A DNA stretch of 64,000 bases from Onchocerca lupi (taxonomy: Eukaryota > Nematoda > Chromadorea > Rhabditida > Onchocercidae): NCBI GenBank assembly GCA_028564675.1, contig JAOVVO010000004.1, positions 186,001-250,000 on the forward strand, given 5' to 3'. The translations under genes and the position numbers were made by a program. The notes under the pieces are model-generated. The model did no database searches and was not told the DNA's origin. It worked only from the letters and a program-made list of their open reading frames with translations. Positions 51,445-64,000 of this stretch are shown in pieces; position 1 is the stretch's first letter, and every line of letters starts with the position of its first letter.

Positions 51445-54400
51445 ATGAATATCGCATTTTTCCTCTCAGTTTTGCTTGCTGGTAAGTTTATTTCGATCAC
51501 ATTCTCTATCAACTTTCAAAAGAATAAAGAATACAACTTCACCGCCTTATCATGTTATAATAATTTTGCTGGTTAGATTTGATGAGTAATTCAGAAAGAT
51601 AAAATAGAATAGTAGTTTATCATTGCTGAATGTTTGGGAAAGATTAATATGCAAGTTGAGAAGTCTCGTAAGAAACAGTTTGAAAGAATATGAGAATTTC
51701 AATAGTGATGAATATCTGCATGCATTCTATTATTTAAATTATTCCAATTATTTTTTTTTACTTTCTTATCCAAGCTACTATATTTAATCATGCATATCAA
51801 TATCCAGAGAATATTTGTGCTTTTAATTGATAACATTCCCGAATTACTTCCCTAAAAATTCCGAATAATTTTGTTGAAATATTTTCTTTTTTCCTAAAAA
51901 ATAGTTCAAAATAAAAGGTATTTAATATAACTGTAAACTCTTAATGTTATTTTCAACAAACAACTGACCAGAACATTCCTCACCACTTTATTAAAATTCC
52001 AAATATGATTAGTAAATTGATCAAGTTGTACATTAACCGTTATTTATTAAAATTCCAAAAAATATGAGTAGGAAATTAATCAACAATCATATAAATTTGC
52101 TCATCACATCAATCACCACAGTATTATAAACCAGCCTACTGCTTAATTGTCTTGAATTTGCAATGAAAACATGTAGTACTATTATTGAGATTTAAATAGA
52201 ATTTTGTCGTGATATTTATTGATTTTAGAAATTCAACGAGTTTTTAGAGCATCGAAAATGCTTCGTCTTAATTAATTAGTGAATAATTATAACCACTAAG
52301 AAATATTTTCTATTTGATTTCATTTTTCACTGGAAACTGCATTAATGGAAAGAATGGAGAAAAAAACTTTTCGGAAGACTAAAAATGATCTAGGCAGACT
52401 TAAATTGCTAACTTGTCCAATAGTCCAAAAATAAGTCTGATTATGGAATCGGAAGTTTAGACAAAAAAACTTTTACTCTAAGAAAATAAATCCATCCAGA
52501 ATATCATCAATTCATATCTTTTCTCTTCTGCGAATTTTCTTGGTTAGGTGTGATAACAATTATATCTTCTTAAAAGTTGACAAAAATTACAAATAATCAA
52601 ATTTAGGTTCCTCATCGAACCAAATCACTCGTGTTGGTGAAATTGGGGCATTTTGTAATTCAGATTCACGTATCCCGCCGTGTACTACTCCAAATACTTT
52701 TTGTACCAATGATATTTGCACCTGTGCCCCGTTGTACGAACAGGTCAATGGCAAATGTGTCTTAAAATCAAGTAATATGTAAATTGTTTTTAGGAGTTTT
52801 AAACTTTGAATTCTTCTTGTTTGCTTTTTTGTTAGCAAAACTGTTGATAACAAAAGTTATCGAGAGATGTAAACTGTATAAGCTTCTTGAAAAGTTATCT
52901 AAATGTTATCTGAATAATTACTCAACAAACTTTTGTTAATTTCCTTCCTTTATCATCATAATTCATCAATTTTTCTTTCTCTCTGATCGGAATAAAAAAC
53001 ATTAAAGAGCTACATGTCCTGACTGGATTCTTAAATTTAAAAAAGTTTCACTTATTTTTGAGATAAAACTTTGGTTTCGAAATGTAAAACATCAACAGAA
53101 TGTATGGGAAAAGGAGAATATTGCAATGAAATTAGCGGAAAGTGCTTCTGCTTACCAACACATCTTCGTTTACGTGGGAAATGTAAACCAAGTAAGCGAG
53201 AAGTTATTTGATCATTTTTATCATCCAACCTTGCAAAGATAATTTTCAGTGCCATATAAGTTTCACTTGATAAGTTTCATTAATTTAATTATCTCCTTAT
53301 AAAGCTTGTAAAACAATTTCGAATGAAAAACAGAATGAATAGTTAGATGAAGAGCTGTTTAACTTGAAATAGATGGAGGATTTTTTCAATATTCCGAAAT
53401 AATTTTACACATATTTGAGTAATTTATCCGGGACAAAGTGGTTGTGATGATTCAAGACAATGCGCTAAAGGTTATCCAGGCGCTATTTGCACAAGTCAGA
53501 AGAGATGCCAATGTCCAAAGGGTTTTAAGGCTAAAGCATTCAGTTGTTTCAAAAGTAAATTTTACACAAATTTTCCTGTTTTCATTGATACTGCAGTTGA
53601 AAAAATATCTAATTCGAGAAAAAATTTTCATTCAACTTTATTGAACAATGGATAGTTCTATGCGCAAGTTTCGTTTCATTTTTTATTCTTGCATAAATGC
53701 TTTATAAGTCCATAACAAGTGAAACTTAAATAGTACTTTTTGCAAAATAGTATTTTTTATATAGTACTTTTTTTAATGAAACTAAAATAGTGCTTATAAT
53801 TTTACAAATTTTGAAATTTTACTTATAATTTGGTTTTGCGAGAGCTACTAATGTGTGATTTATATTTCGCTCTTTTTCAAAATACACTTTGTCGTTAAAA
53901 TTACAAAAACTTCATACAGTAATAGTTCTATAGGTAAACGATACACTTCACACCGAAAGCGATCACAACCACTCCGAATAAGCGACCGAAACAATTTTAC
54001 TGAAAAAGCAAAATATAATCCTTCCGGTATTTCAGAAGGTTAATAATTGACCAAAGATGATATTTTAGGATGTTAATGCATTCATTTTGTTAAAATCAAT
54101 CTGAATTGCATTTCCTTTAAGTTACTCAGGTTTTTTTCCCAACATTTAAATTGGTTTAAGACTTCTCACTTTACAAATTTTAACTTAACAAATAACTTTT
54201 GCTTTTGCTATTGGTTTTTATTATAATTATAGAAATATCAAAAAGAAAAAAAAATTGTTTTTTTGGTTTCGAATCAATCAGAATAGTTAATTGATCTTAA
54301 AAATCCCATTTCTGATGATTTTCTTCTGCCTTCTAGTTTTTATGTGTGCACACAACTAAACTGTTTCAACAGGTGACAAATTCATAAAAACCATTTGTAA

Positions 54401-57400
54401 ATGTTTTTTTTTTCTTTTTTTTCAGAAAAATGAAATTATAATTTTCTATTTGTTACATAAGAATTGACGACCACCGCTATCACCATAACAATTTAATTAA
54501 TTACATCATTCAATAAATGCATAACTGTTGCACTATGTATGAATATCACGAGCTACCATTAAGAAGGATTGCTCAGCTTATTATAAGGGAGAAATGCTAA
54601 ATGCAATAAATATCGATGAAGTTGTAAAAATAATATTTCATATAAATTCATATCAAATTACAGTTATTATTTCTGAGAACTTTTCTGGTTATTGTGTGAA
54701 ATTTTATAAAAACTACAAATTTAATGAAATTTCAGTAATTTTAATCATTTCAGTGAACGGAACAGCCTTCTCATCATCATGTCCGATACAGCAAGTATAC
54801 ATACAAGAAGTTGGCACTTGTATGACAAGTAAGCATTTGCCGTTTTCAAACTTTCTAGTTTAAACGTTTTCATTAATTAATTACTTTTCAGAACGGCTAC
54901 CTAGTGAACCTTGTCAGTACTCTGAACAATGTGCAGCAGTTGAACCAGGCACATTTTGCCAAAAATTAAGATGCAAGTGCGCTTTGGGAATGAAATTTAA
55001 CGGAAATTCATGCACTTTTACGGACCCGAAATGTGCTGTACATGGCTATGTTTGGGTACCTGAAATGGGCAAATGTATGCAAGGTATAAAATCTTGGCCA
55101 GGAGTAGAAATTAGTGTTTATTGCTGAAAGGCAAAATCAAAAAAGCCGAACAAATGATTTCCCAATATTTCCAATCAATCGATTTCACTCTCGGTTCGAT
55201 GAAAAGATTTGGTTGATGGAAAGCAATTGCCTCAGTTAAAACTGTAATTTTATCTAACAATTTTAAAGCATTTATACTAAAGCAATGCCTTTGGGCCCAT
55301 TATTTTTGGCATCTTTTGAATGCTTCGAAAAAGAGAAAGTTATTTTATCTTTCAAATCTTAGTGTTATCACCTGGGGCGAATGGTTGCACTCATTCAATA
55401 CAATGCTCGACAGTTGCTGATAACGCGTATTGTTTTCGACATAAGTGTACCTGTCCTGATAAGCTGATACCGATTGATGGAACATGCGGCGAGCAATGTC
55501 CAATAAGCATGACATTTTCTGCAGTAATTGGACAATGCATACCAGGTTTACTTTGCTTCGTGGTAACGTAATAAGTATCAGATATACTTCGCTTCATTGA
55601 TAACATTTCTATGATAACAACATATATTAATTTGCAAGATTAATCACCAGTGGGAAGTGGAATCTAGTCAAGATTGTTTTACCTTCGAATCAATATTGTT
55701 TAATCTAATTAATTAACAGAAAAAAAAAATGAAAAATGTCAAAGGATCAGTTACTAAGATTCGAATTTTTTTCAGCTATTAAACCAGGAGGAAAATGCCA
55801 ATATTCATCACAATGTCAAACACATGATGCTGAAATGATTTGTATTCGAGGTATTTGTCGTTGTTTTGGAGGTAAAGTATTCACAGGTGACAGATGTGCT
55901 GAAAGCTGTCCTCGAGATCATATTGTCGGTAATAACGGAATATGCAGAAAAGGTTGTTTGAAGAAATTAAATACTTTTCTTTTGATATTTTAAACTTTCG
56001 ATTTTAATTATACAGTTATTCAAATGTAAGTTATTGTCAAAGTATATATCTTAAAAGTTAGTTTTAGTTGTTCAATGAATTGATTGGTAAATTAAATAAT
56101 TTTTTATTGGTGAAGCATTCGCAAATAGATTGACTAACCAATTTTAGGATGTAGTTCAACACAAATTGAGCATAACGATAAATGTTACGACCAGACACCA
56201 CCAGGAGAAAGCTGTATTTTGGATTCACAATGTATGGGAGGATTCAGATGTATCAACAGCATTTGTGTTTGTCCATCATCAATGATGATTAGGGATGGAT
56301 TGTGCCGTCAAAGTAAGGATTTCTAAAACAAAGTTCTGATTACTCGCAGAAAATAATAAGCAGCATATCTTAGTCATTTCGAAAGAGTATGAAATCAATA
56401 TCAAAAAAGAAAACATCGAAGTGCACAATTTAGTATTATTACTTCGATAATAATATGCATTATTAGTAGTAATTTTGATTAGGCGTAGGATTTCTTACAA
56501 ATTGCAAGAAGAAGAAGTATAAAAGCATAAAAAAATGGTTAATTAATTAAATTTTTCAATTTCTTATTGCTCTTATGTTACACTGATTTCAATTTACGCT
56601 AAGAGAAAGTAAAACCACGCTAAAATGAATCTAAATGGAATGATAGTGTTAGTTTACAAATGGATTTCTAGAATGAATTCTGAGATAAGCAAATGATAAG
56701 TGCACTAATAAGTTTTGCCGTCCAATCATTTCGTCACTATCAATGATAAATGATAAGTTGCCATTTCATCCGCTTTGAAGAAATTTATGAAAGTGATAAG
56801 AAGTAGGAAACTTTGCAGGAAAAGTTGCACCAATGCAATCATGTAGTTATGGCCAAGTTTGCTTAGGTGGATCATTCTGTCACTCCGGTATTTGCGTATG
56901 TCCAGCAGGTTATATGGAAATGAACGAAGAATGTGTTCTGCTTGCGACAGTACCGCCAAGTTCGACATGTAACTCAACTGTACAATGCGGCGGAGGTTCC
57001 ATCTGTATTGCAGACATATGTGAATGCCCTGACTTCAGAGAACCTGCAAATGGAATCTGTGAAGTATCGCCTGCAGGTATCGATGTATTTGTTGTTCGAA
57101 GTAAATGAACTGACCTCCAACTCTTTCAAATCAATCAATGATCAGAGAATGCTATTCTTTAAAAAAATTCAGAATAAAAATTATTTGAAGAAAAAGATAT
57201 GCTAAATTATACAGAGATGATGCACAAGTGGAAAATATCCTGTTGGTTATTCTTTTTAAAACGTATTTTTCAAGTTAAATTTATAAATGTTTAATTCAAG
57301 TATCATTGGGAGATTCCTGTCCAACTGGAAATGAACGATGTTTGGGCGGTTCAACCTGTCTTTTTGGCGTATGCAAATGTCCATTTGGAACAGTGCCGAA

Positions 57401-60400
57401 ATCTGGCGAATGCATATCAGAACGAAAAGTTCCCGTTGGTTCTCGTTGTAAATCTATTCAGACTTGTCTTGGACTTGCAAATTGCATTGATGGCATTTGC
57501 CAGTGCCCAATGGGCATGGTTTTACAGGTTAATCAATGCTCTTACAAATATTGATATTTCTTTGATATTACCTGTATTACCTAGTAATTTAATTTAGAAA
57601 AAGATAATTATAGAATGAGGAGTGTAGTTACTCTACATTCGTCGATGTTGGGAACAGTTGTGCTAATGGAGAATTTTGTGGTGGCGGATCAATATGTCTT
57701 AAATCGGTTCGATTTCGAGATATTTTTCAGTTTATATTACTGATATTCTCTTCTGCATGTATTGTAAATGATGAATAATCATTCTGAGAATAATAAATCA
57801 TTTTTGCTTATAGATTTGTATGTGTCCCCCTGGTACAACGAACCAAAATGGTCTATGCTTAACTGAACAAAAAAGTTTGCCTTTTGAATGGATTCTTTTT
57901 TTCATTAACAACCGATCTCATTCACTCATTGGAAATATGCTTTCTTATTAAAAGTTTATCTTGAGAACTGGTACTTACAAACTTTCTTGCAAAAGTATTC
58001 CAAAAATCAAAGATTCATTACCAAAAACAAAAAATGCGGCCAGAAAACCTGGTAGAACTTAATATTCAGAATTTCTTCACTTTTCAGAAAACTACGAGGA
58101 GACGTGCAGAAATGGAGAGACATGCACTGATAATTTACTTTGCATTGATGGAATTTGTCAGTGTCCGCAGAGAATATTCTCAAGTAGTGGACAGTGCATA
58201 TTAACAACAACAGGTAACATTGTCTTGTACAAATAATATTCAAATTGTAGCTATCTGATTAATAATAATATCATATTTCTTCAATTGATTAACATCTCAA
58301 TCAGAATTTACAAAAAGTTTTCAAATGCTTTGAAGAGCAAATTTTGTTACAGATTCACTTGGTAAATGTTCGAATTCTTCGCAATGTACAGGAAACTCTT
58401 ACTGCGATCAACAAAGCGGTCTTTGTATTTGCCAAGGTTTGAAGGCTTTTAAAATACGAACTAATTAAGTAATTTTACTGTTATTCATTGGTGTTATATT
58501 TGTACAATATCGCACCTGGAAGTTTCACCTTATTTCTTTATTCGATGAATTAATTACCTGCCTCTAAGAATGGTTGCATTTCAGATGGATTTCAATATCG
58601 GAATCAATCCTGCATACCAATGTTCACTCGTGCGTTAATATCACCAATCAAAGCATGCATTTCGAATGCAGATTGTATGATTGGTACGAAATGCATCGCA
58701 AACAGGTAAGATTTTCATCTTTTTTCAATGAAAAGGTTAAAAAATAGAGGGAATTTTTTAAAGAATGGCCTTTGTCAATTTTTAAAATTTTACAACTAAA
58801 TATTCTGAAAATTTGTTTCCCTAATCTTATCTGTATATTTTGCATTTTGAAATGAAAGAAAATATTTATTTAGGAGAGTGAAGAAAAGCTAATTGTGAAT
58901 ATAAGGTATAGCTAAAAAAGACCGAAACAGAAATTTGTCTTTAGATTGTTTTAGTTTAATGAAATACCGTAAACTGAATAAATTTATAGATGTCATTGCC
59001 TGGCGGGTGAGATTTTCACTGGTGGTAGATGTCAAATCATTTTTGCCGGACTCGGAGAATCATGCCTTAATGGAGAAACTTGCTCTTCAAATTATGTTTG
59101 TATCAATGGTTCATGTTTATGTCCTGATGGTGAAGTTTCCAGAAATGGCAACTGTGTTACCGAAGATACTGAAATCAAGAAGTACAACAGATATCAAGGT
59201 AAATTTCCATTAGCTTTTAATAGTTCTTTATCTCCATTCACCATTTTAGCAATATTTCTTTATAGTTTTTGTACCTATCAATCGCCTGATTTAAAATAGA
59301 GATGATTGTTAATTCATTTGAAACATCATGAATCAATTATCAATTAAGAACTTTTTTTATGGGAATTTAATTTGGAACTCAATATATTTCTATTTTTAGC
59401 TGAGCCTAATTCTCCCTGTAGCAGAGGTGAACTTTGTGTCGGTGGATCATTCTGTAATGTTATTGATGGATTATGTCGATGTCCTGCGGATACTATCTTG
59501 CAGAATGGGAGATGTGAATTCGCTAATGGTAATTATTATACTTCTAATTAAAATCAATTTTTGATAAGCGGGGTTATGTTGCATGCAACTTATTACCTAA
59601 GCTGTCCTTTTTACCTGTATTTAGAGCAATCATTTTTCACGTTTCCGCCACAGCAAGTTTTTTATCGAAGTGAGGATATGTTGAGCGAATCACTGAATAG
59701 TACTGTAATCAATGTAAATCGAGTGACAATCCGTCTGAATCGTTGCGAAAATAACAATGATTGCAAGGGTGGCTCTTATTGTCTTGGCTATCAATGTATT
59801 TGTCCCTTTAATATGATCATGAAAGATGGCCTATGTTTGGAAATGTCCCAGAATTCATGTAAGAAAGGTTTTTCTAGTCGATAATTTTTGGAATTTTAAA
59901 GAAGATTTGAGTATATTCGAAAGTATCTGTCGCCTTCTTTCAGTTCTAAAATTTTGATCTTACAAAGCGAACTTGAAATTTTTTTTTTGCTGCGATCAAT
60001 ATGCATTTGCATAGCTAGGCTTTTTTGTTTTTTATCGCCTTTTTTAAATTTCAAAAATGTTTAACTGAAAAAGGAAAAGCGTTGTTAGTTTTTCCGTTCT
60101 TTGATAATCGATTTTCTCAGTGGATCATTATACTGGTGGTCGATGTACAACAAATCAGGAGTGTATGATACGTAATGCAATATGTCATAACGGAATATGC
60201 ATTTGTCTTCCTGGATATCGCAAATTTGGAGATACAGAATGTATCCCAATAGCAGTACCATTTCCCAAAACTCATCTGCAAACAATAATTCCAACAACAA
60301 CAACAATGACTGCCATGAACAACAATATCGCCGACAACGGCAAAATTAGTGAAATGGCAGCAAATGGAGTGGTAGATTCAGAAACAGAAACTGATTCACA

Positions 60401-63400
60401 CGAGATAAGCCTTGATTCTGATTCTGCATTGTTCACAGCTTTACCATTAATCGACGCTGGCGTAGAACATATCCCGTCAAGTCGGCAAACTGAAATGATC
60501 GTGAACATATCAGGTGGCGTATGTAACGAAACAACACTCTGTTTATTTTTCTCAATTTGTCATAACGGTGTCTGCAATTGTCCTCTCGGTACTCGTATCT
60601 CCGATACCGAATGTAAATTTATGATCGATGGTAAGCTCCGATACTTCTTTTTGTACTGTACAAATTGCTTTGTTCTTGCAAATTTGCAGAAAAATAAAAG
60701 CCTTTTTTGTCTGACATCAATGAATCTACAGATTAAGCGCAAACCCATTTGCTAAATAGACTAGATTTTCAATATTTTGTGCTAAGCTGAACGTGACGCT
60801 CTATTTAATTATTATAGAAATTCAGAATTTCAATCTTTCTTCTTTGCAAAACTTTTAAAGTAAAAAAGTTTTGTGAAAGAAATGAAAGGCAAAATTACAG
60901 CAAAGCATCGGTTGCAAAGGCGAACTTTTATAGATACTGATAATTCGTCATGTTTTGGATTAAATTAACTCTCTTATCATGATATTTTTTTTTTGTTTGC
61001 TTATTTTCGTTTATCTGCTTGCTATTTTAACAGTTTAAGTGAATCGCTTGCGACAATTCGAGAGATTACTGCGTGGCGATTATTTGGCGTTAGCGTACTC
61101 AACATTACCGGTGAAATCACAAACCCATTCACTATCAGCAACAACCGCAATTCATCCTATCTCATCTGCAGAAGCTATCAAAATACCAGCCAGTCGGGTT
61201 CCGAGTGTCCAAGAAGTTTGGCCAGCAGTTCAGTCACAGATGGAGCCGAAAAGTGTTGCATCGATGAGCAGTTCGTTTCGATTTTATTTCCTTTCACTAG
61301 GATAATGAAGAACAGACGGTTTGATCCAGTACGAATCTGTCTTGATGATATCCAAAAGAGAACGATGGAAATTGCAATTATTTGCTTCTTTTCTCTTCTT
61401 CAATCTTTAGTTTCTTTCCTATTTTACTTCTACATCTGCTTGTATTTCGAATTTGGCTAATCAAGAAACTTTTCAAAATCGTCACTTTCAACAAATATAT
61501 ACTAATTTTTATTGGTACCTTCATCTCATCTAAATATAAATTTACATAGCGTGCTGCATCCGTTGTAATGATGGGAAATCTTACTATATGTCATTATGTG
61601 GAATCTAACTAATAATTGATGGTACATGAGTTTCATGCATTTACGATATTTCTAATTTAATTAAAAGAGTAAAATATAATAAAATTCATGAAATCCTTCA
61701 GAAGTGCATACCAAACATGCAATCGACAGTGAAATTCAAAGCATTACTCAATTTCATGATTTATCTATTTGTTTCTCTGATTTATTTCACATAAAGTCTT
61801 TCTTTCCAAAATCCTCAGATTTTTGAATGGATTTTCGAAACTTGCAAAAGAAAACTTTTAGCATTTCTAAAGCTTAGTTTGGATTGAAATCAGTGGTGTT
61901 AATTGCAAGATTCGAATCATTCTTATTGAAAAAGTACTGTATTGTTACAGTTCGATGTCAAACATCCCAACAATGTCCTTCTCGGGCTGAATGTATCAAT
62001 GGCTTATGCAGTTGTATCTCAGGTACCGCGATGTCTCGATATGGTTTCTGCATACCTGTTCATATTGGTTTGTTGCCTTTTACAATCTTTTTCACGACAT
62101 TTCTCAACAATTCATCTCATTTCTCACTTGCAATCAGAATTTTTTGTGCTACGAGTTGGATGAAAATTGGCTGAAGATATTTTAATACGCTATAGATCTA
62201 TTATCAATTCATTACCATTCAAAAATAGATGTATTAAGTTTAAAGAATGAAGAAAATGAGGATTGTAAAATTTCGAATTTCGATCTTTTACCGTAATTTC
62301 CAATTTTTAAGAATCAAGTCCAGGAATGTCATGTTTTAATGGAGAAACGTGCACTGGATTTTCGAAATGTGTCCAAGGGATATGCACATGCCCACCGGAG
62401 CGGAACAATATCATTGATAATGAATGCGCTAGAGGTTTTCATGACGAGAATAGTTTATCCGTTATCAGTAAGCAGTAATGTTTTCCCTCGAATGGATCAA
62501 TTTAGGCGATAAATTTAACCTTTTATGGTTTTCACTTGCTGTTTTCTTTATCAACAAAGCTCTATAAATTCATTCGAAGAGTTAATTCTACTTGAAAAAT
62601 TTAAGAAATCAAAATTTAGAACTCAGAGGGCATTGTACGACTTCCATGCACTTTTACTGTGCGGCACTGCATTTGCATGGCATGCTGTATTGTGTGAAAT
62701 GTATCGCATGCACAACATATTTAGCATTTAAGTATGCATACGTCAACGCTGCAAATGTTTTCATTTCTGCCCAAGTTTACCATAGTTTTTTGGCGATTAC
62801 TGTACTTCAACTTTTTGAACTTCATTGCTAACAAAACAGTTGGAAGATCATCTTGATGAGAAGGCATGACATTAAGTTCATTTTTTAATCTACTGCAAAT
62901 CATCAAATTCTAGAAGGTTTACGGAAAGAAAAACGGAATATAGCAAACTAAATTAACTTTCACATTCTGGCTCGATTCAAAAATAATTCGTAATCTCAAG
63001 AAGGAAAGATGAGATGGTGAAAATATCTCAGTTTTTTTTTACTTTTCTAAAATTAATTATTAACTATGGCTATTGATTGTTTTCTTCAAATCAAATATAA
63101 ACTGCTCTATTCTTCAAATTTTACTCTGTCATTTTAAATCGAATCACAAAAAGGAAGACATATATGTGCAAAGAAAAAGTTTAATCAGTAAACTCAAATT
63201 TGAATTGGATTAGGAGACTTGCGAGTAAAGCGAGGTACTCCTTGAAACAGTGTAACGCAGAAGAAATTCCACATGGTGTTCATTGTACTGCACGACAATT
63301 CAATCAATGCATTAATAAAGGTATTTAAATTCGAGACAGATGACGATGTAACTTTGGTAGTTTTCGTACTCAGAAGAATCGACAAAAATTTGGGCGAAAA

Positions 63401-63671
63401 TTCCTTTTGTAAACTTCATCAAACTTTATTTTGAATTTAATTAGTTCTCCCATTTCTGCATACTGCATGCATACTTCTACATGCTCCAATTCATCTTAAT
63501 AACATGCAAAAAAATTGTGCTGATAAAGTACTATTCTTAGTAGATGATAGTGAATTTAGTTTGAACGAGCAGTGATTTGTCATTTGACAACAATTTTGTG
63601 ATAAAGAAATGAATCTTCAAACAGAAACATTGCTTTATGTTTTTTTTCTTTCAGATCCAATGAAAGCATAG
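51445..63671 (+). CDS. secreted multi-EB-module cysteine-rich protein
   Basis: Exons: 51445-51481, 52607-52771, 53063-53191, 53420-53554, 53934-54026, 54754-54828, 54892-55083, 55363-55545, 55776-55952, 56148-56312, 56819-57076, 57301-57527, 57623-57706, 57814-57874, 58088-58213, 58353-58436, 58585-58705, 58990-59198, 59400-59528, 59625-59858, 60121-60630, 61040-61270, 61951-62067, 62312-62467, 62620-62731, 63214-63320, 63655-63671; 4134 bases, 1377 residues. It starts with a signal peptide (MNIAFFLSVLLAG), then about 20 EB-type modules of about 35 residues, C-x5-C-x4-6-C-xxGxC-x-CP-xG...C, for example SCLNGETCSSNYVCINGSCL. There is no membrane segment. Linkers: a basic exon (53934), a Thr/Asn/acid-rich stretch in exon 60121, and exon 61040. 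EB modules are nematode extracellular repeats of unknown binding role. The last three exons encode a different Cys cluster and are the weakest part; a fallback end is the in-frame TAA at 62476-62478. Introns are nearly all phase 1. Confidence 0.9.
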
Positions 63672-64000
63672 CGATAATTAAGGGAATGGTTTCTGGAATG
63701 TCATTTGTAATGATCATTTAAGAATAATGACTGCTTCATCTAATTTGACTCTTTAATCTCTGTTTCTGAATAATTTTACTTTCTAAAATAAGGAATTATT
63801 ATCTCTTTAATCCTTCTTTTTTTCCAAAAATTCTTTCAGTACTCATTTTTGCATCACTTCTAAATATTTCGTCACAACCAGGAAGTATATTTTAGTAAGA
63901 AAAAAAAAAACTAAGAACTGTAATTGAATTTTAGGAGCATTGAGAGAAATCTATGAAATAGGCTAAATGAATGGACAAGTTTGTCCAATATGTATCGATA
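63672..64000. other. downstream flank of the EB-module gene
   Basis: AT-rich, with A and T runs. No exon and no clear AATAAA before the window ends. Confidence 0.5.

Noticed and set aside
60085..60508. Minus-strand hydrophobic ORFs opposite exon 60121-60630
   Set aside because: Shadow of the Thr/Asn-rich plus-strand coding sequence.
60993..61460. 155-codon plus-strand ORF overlapping the EB gene
   Set aside because: The alternative frame over 61040-61270 fits the phases of both neighbouring exons; this frame does not.
1..64000. Search for tRNA, rRNA, CRISPR, operon or transposon features
   Set aside because: Nothing convincing seen by eye; gene spacing of kilobases argues against operons, and no terminal inverted repeats or transposase ORFs were found.

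Overview
The window is about 30% GC, intron-rich eukaryotic DNA with T-rich TTTCAG-type splice acceptors and many short introns. Its genes are nematode in character: a LET-413/Scribble polarity protein, a CEH-14 (Lhx3/4) LIM-homeodomain factor, a GLD-1-type STAR/KH RNA-binding protein and a long secreted EB-module protein. The AT bias and intron style suggest a parasitic, possibly filarial, clade III nematode. The species is inferred, not proven. No rRNA, tRNA, CRISPR array or recognisable transposon was seen.

Layout. 1-16386 (+): the 3' 30 exons of a Scribble-family gene; its first exons lie before the window. 16387-22949: 3' UTR and a long non-coding stretch. 22950-30358 (+): ceh-14-like gene with a small first coding exon 4.9 kb upstream of the LIM exons. 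33209-35715 (+): gld-1-like gene with complete Qua1-KH-Qua2. 39368-42160 (-): a three- or four-exon gene for a small single-pass membrane protein that may be KCNE/MPS-like. 42161-51444: mostly non-coding, but with a candidate two-exon small secreted-protein gene at 46693-48278 and two weaker small ORFs. 51445-63671 (+): a 27-exon gene for a secreted protein with a signal peptide and about 20 EB-type cysteine modules.

Genes were reconstructed by hand by joining exons whose reading phases agree at GT-AG (rarely GC-AG) junctions. Phase is consistent across all multi-exon models, which is the main support for weak exons. There is no operon-like clustering: intergenic distances are kilobases, and the genes belong to unrelated processes (epithelial polarity, neuronal fate, germline mRNA control, membrane excitability, extracellular matrix or cuticle-type secretion). 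Candidate spliced-leader acceptors lie just upstream of several start codons.

The observations most worth following are: a nematode Scribble with four PDZ domains where C. elegans LET-413 is described with one; a putative KCNE-like subunit; the repeated two-cysteine hairpin that alternates with EB modules; nearly uniform phase-1 introns in the EB gene; and a candidate prepropeptide gene.
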